Assembly (NCBI GenBank): GCA_036308645.1
Contig: JAXJVH010000002.1
Location: forward strand, 1 to 13,871
DNA: 13,871 bases
Source of the DNA: RUG11462 sp036308645
GTDB lineage: Bacteria; Bacillota; Clostridia; Oscillospirales; Acutalibacteraceae
Reading direction: 5' to 3'
Both the position numbers and the translations under genes were made by a program. The notes under the pieces are model-generated. The model saw only the letters and a program-made list of their open reading frames with translations, did no database searches and was not told where the DNA came from. Shown in pieces: positions 13,179 through 13,871 of the stretch (its first letter is position 1; every line of letters begins with the position of its first letter).

Positions 13179-13195
13179 TGTTTAATGAAGAAAAA

Positions 13196-13242
13196 CCTTT
13201 GTATTACAGGATTTTAAAAGTCTGTAATACAAAGGCTTTTTT
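13196..13242 (+). terminator. Strong orphan rho-independent terminator
   Basis: CCTTTGTATTACAG (13196-13209) is an exact reverse complement of 13222-13235, forming a 14-bp stem with a 12-base loop, followed by C and six T. No coding gene precedes it on the plus strand within 1.2 kb, suggesting a non-coding transcript or a lost gene. Confidence 0.75.
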
Positions 13243-13397
13243 ACTGTTTGAGGGGACATTTAGGGGACGGTTATCTATATAATAGAAGCATAACACTTTT
13301 TAAAATCAACGATGAAATAGATAATTATATTTTTTCTTATTTCAAGATTTTCTTGCTTAACTTTTTCTGTCGCTTTTATTATTTTTCGAATAAAAGT

Positions 13398-13523
13398 TCA
13401 ATTCTTTTCTTCGTTTTCGGAGTTTGAGGAGTGATTTTTTGCAGGAAGAACAATTTCTTTTAAAGCTAACCAAACCGGATTATGGCTTTCTTCAAACTCT
13501 AAAGATTTTATGAAAGATATGCT
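13398..13523 (-). pseudogene. Possible C-terminal coding remnant (41 codons)
   Basis: This minus-strand stretch is open between an upstream TAA and a TGA at 13400-13398 and reads like real protein (FEESHNPVWLALKEIVLPA, then a polar NSENEEKN tail). Its codon use and richer base composition differ from the AT-driven surroundings. It has no ATG or ribosome binding site. I do not recognise the family. A tail of a decayed gene is the simplest reading, but chance cannot be excluded. Confidence 0.25.
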
Positions 13524-13579
13524 TTAAAGTTTTAAGAAATAAAATGAAGGAAAAGAGAAAAAATTTTTTGTAAAGAAAA

Positions 13580-13608
13580 TTGAAAATCTTTAAAAAATAT
13601 GTTATGAT
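13580..13608 (+). promoter_or_regulatory. Strong orphan sigma-A promoter
   Basis: TTGAAA at 13580-13585, 17-base spacer, TATGAT at 13603-13608 preceded by TGT (extended -10). No coding gene follows inside the window; only a 19-codon frame without a ribosome binding site begins at 13637. It may drive a small RNA or a gene beyond the window edge. Confidence 0.65.
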
Positions 13609-13716
13609 TATCAAAAATTGCAGATTTTTATAAAATATGGTACTTGTTACAGTGAAGATATATAAAAATTTCTTTGTAAAAAATTCCTCAAATTGATAGT
13701 CGCTTGTACTGTTTAT

Positions 13717-13846
13717 CGGACAAAAGGCTTTGTATAATATAGATATAGCCTTCCTAAATTGCCAAAGTGAAGTTCGGATTTTTGAGTGAAAAACCGAGAA
13801 TAACCCGAAGTTCACCTTGACAAAAGAGTATGGTATATATAGATAT
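13717..13846 (+). repeat. Two promoter-like 30-base repeats exactly 100 bases apart
   Basis: 13717-13746 and 13817-13846 match at 21 of 30 positions, including GACAAAAG and ATATAGATAT in identical spacing. The second copy starts with TTGACA (13817-13822) and has TAGATA 17 bases later; the first has CGGACA in the same place and a TATAAT at 13733-13738. They may be tandem promoters of a gene beyond the window, or paired protein-binding sites. Confidence 0.5.
13767..13815. promoter_or_regulatory. Inverted repeat upstream of the terminal promoter-like sequence
   Basis: GTGAAGTTCGG (13767-13777) and CCGAAGTTCAC (13805-13815) are inverted repeats with one mismatch. Between them ATTTTT and AAAAA extend the pairing around a GAGTG loop. 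The repeat ends two bases before TTGACA at 13817, a position suited to an operator. Confidence 0.45.
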
Positions 13847-13871
13847 TTCAAGATTTTCAGAGCCTGAGGAA

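Larger units (their letters stand above)
12302..13871. other. 1.57-kb gene-poor region rich in hairpins and tRNA fragments
   Basis: No reading frame here combines a ribosome binding site with a protein-like composition. The predicted frames are AT-driven, rich in F, K, I, N and Y. What it holds is listed separately: hairpins at 12568-12598, 12885-12911, 13053-13086, 13141-13178 and 13196-13242; an 11-bp inverted repeat at 12761-12812; an orphan tRNA 3' end at 13088-13115; a possible coding remnant at 13398-13523; a strong promoter at 13580-13608; and a promoter-like repeat pair at 13717-13846. CAAATTGT also repeats at 12513 and 12525. Confidence 0.7.

Noticed and set aside
13492..13851. 119-codon minus-strand frame
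   Set aside because: Its start is a TTG without ribosome binding site and its composition is F/K/I/Y-rich AT noise crossing a promoter and inverted repeats.
12301..13871. CRISPR array
   Set aside because: Repeats are few, unevenly spaced and not of constant length with unique spacers; no cas genes are present.

Overview
The window looks like a chromosomal segment of a low-GC Gram-positive anaerobe of the class Clostridia, most like gut Oscillospiraceae/Ruminococcus relatives. The reasons are AT-rich intergenic DNA, strong AGGAGG-type ribosome binding sites, sigma-A promoters that mostly carry an extended TGn -10, tRNA genes that encode CCA, and a secreted protein with the C-terminal beta domain common on surface proteins of this group. 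The assignment is inferred from style and protein families, not from a marker gene.

Layout. Bases 1-257 hold a GC-rich islet without a supported gene, then a promoter. 258-2648 (+) is a large TagB/TagF-type glycerophosphotransferase with two related halves, the second lacking the catalytic residues. Convergent to it, a metA-HAD hydrolase pair (4235 down to 2671, minus) shares a 4-base stop/start overlap; MetA has Glu111, predicting homoserine O-acetyltransferase activity. Next is a galK-galT operon (6809 down to 4519, minus) for the Leloir pathway. A second minus-strand operon (9148 down to 7000) encodes a 663-residue secreted multidomain protein followed by a previously easy-to-miss 45-residue peptide with its own strong ribosome binding site. 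A divergent AraC-family regulator (9365-10195, +) faces it across a 216-base intergenic region containing an inverted repeat.

The right part is a tRNA and small-gene zone: tRNA-Thr(TGT), a 162-base scar-like stretch ending in a second copy of the tRNA 3' end, tRNA-Tyr(GTA), a perfect 18-bp hairpin, an N-terminally truncated four-helix-bundle gene, nadE (ammonia-dependent NAD synthetase) and a DUF1653 protein. The last 1.5 kb has no convincing gene, but it is rich in structure: several hairpins/terminators, an 11-bp inverted repeat, a 28-base orphan tRNA 3' end facing a T-loop-like sequence across a bidirectional terminator, one strong orphan promoter, and two promoter-like repeats exactly 100 bases apart with an inverted repeat between them. 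It resembles a decayed integration region and may carry small RNAs.

The annotated genes are mostly housekeeping (cell envelope polymer, methionine, galactose, NAD). The parts most likely to be undescribed are the secreted protein/45-residue peptide pair with its putative AraC control, and the tRNA-fragment-rich stretches at 10.3-10.6 kb and 12.3-13.9 kb.
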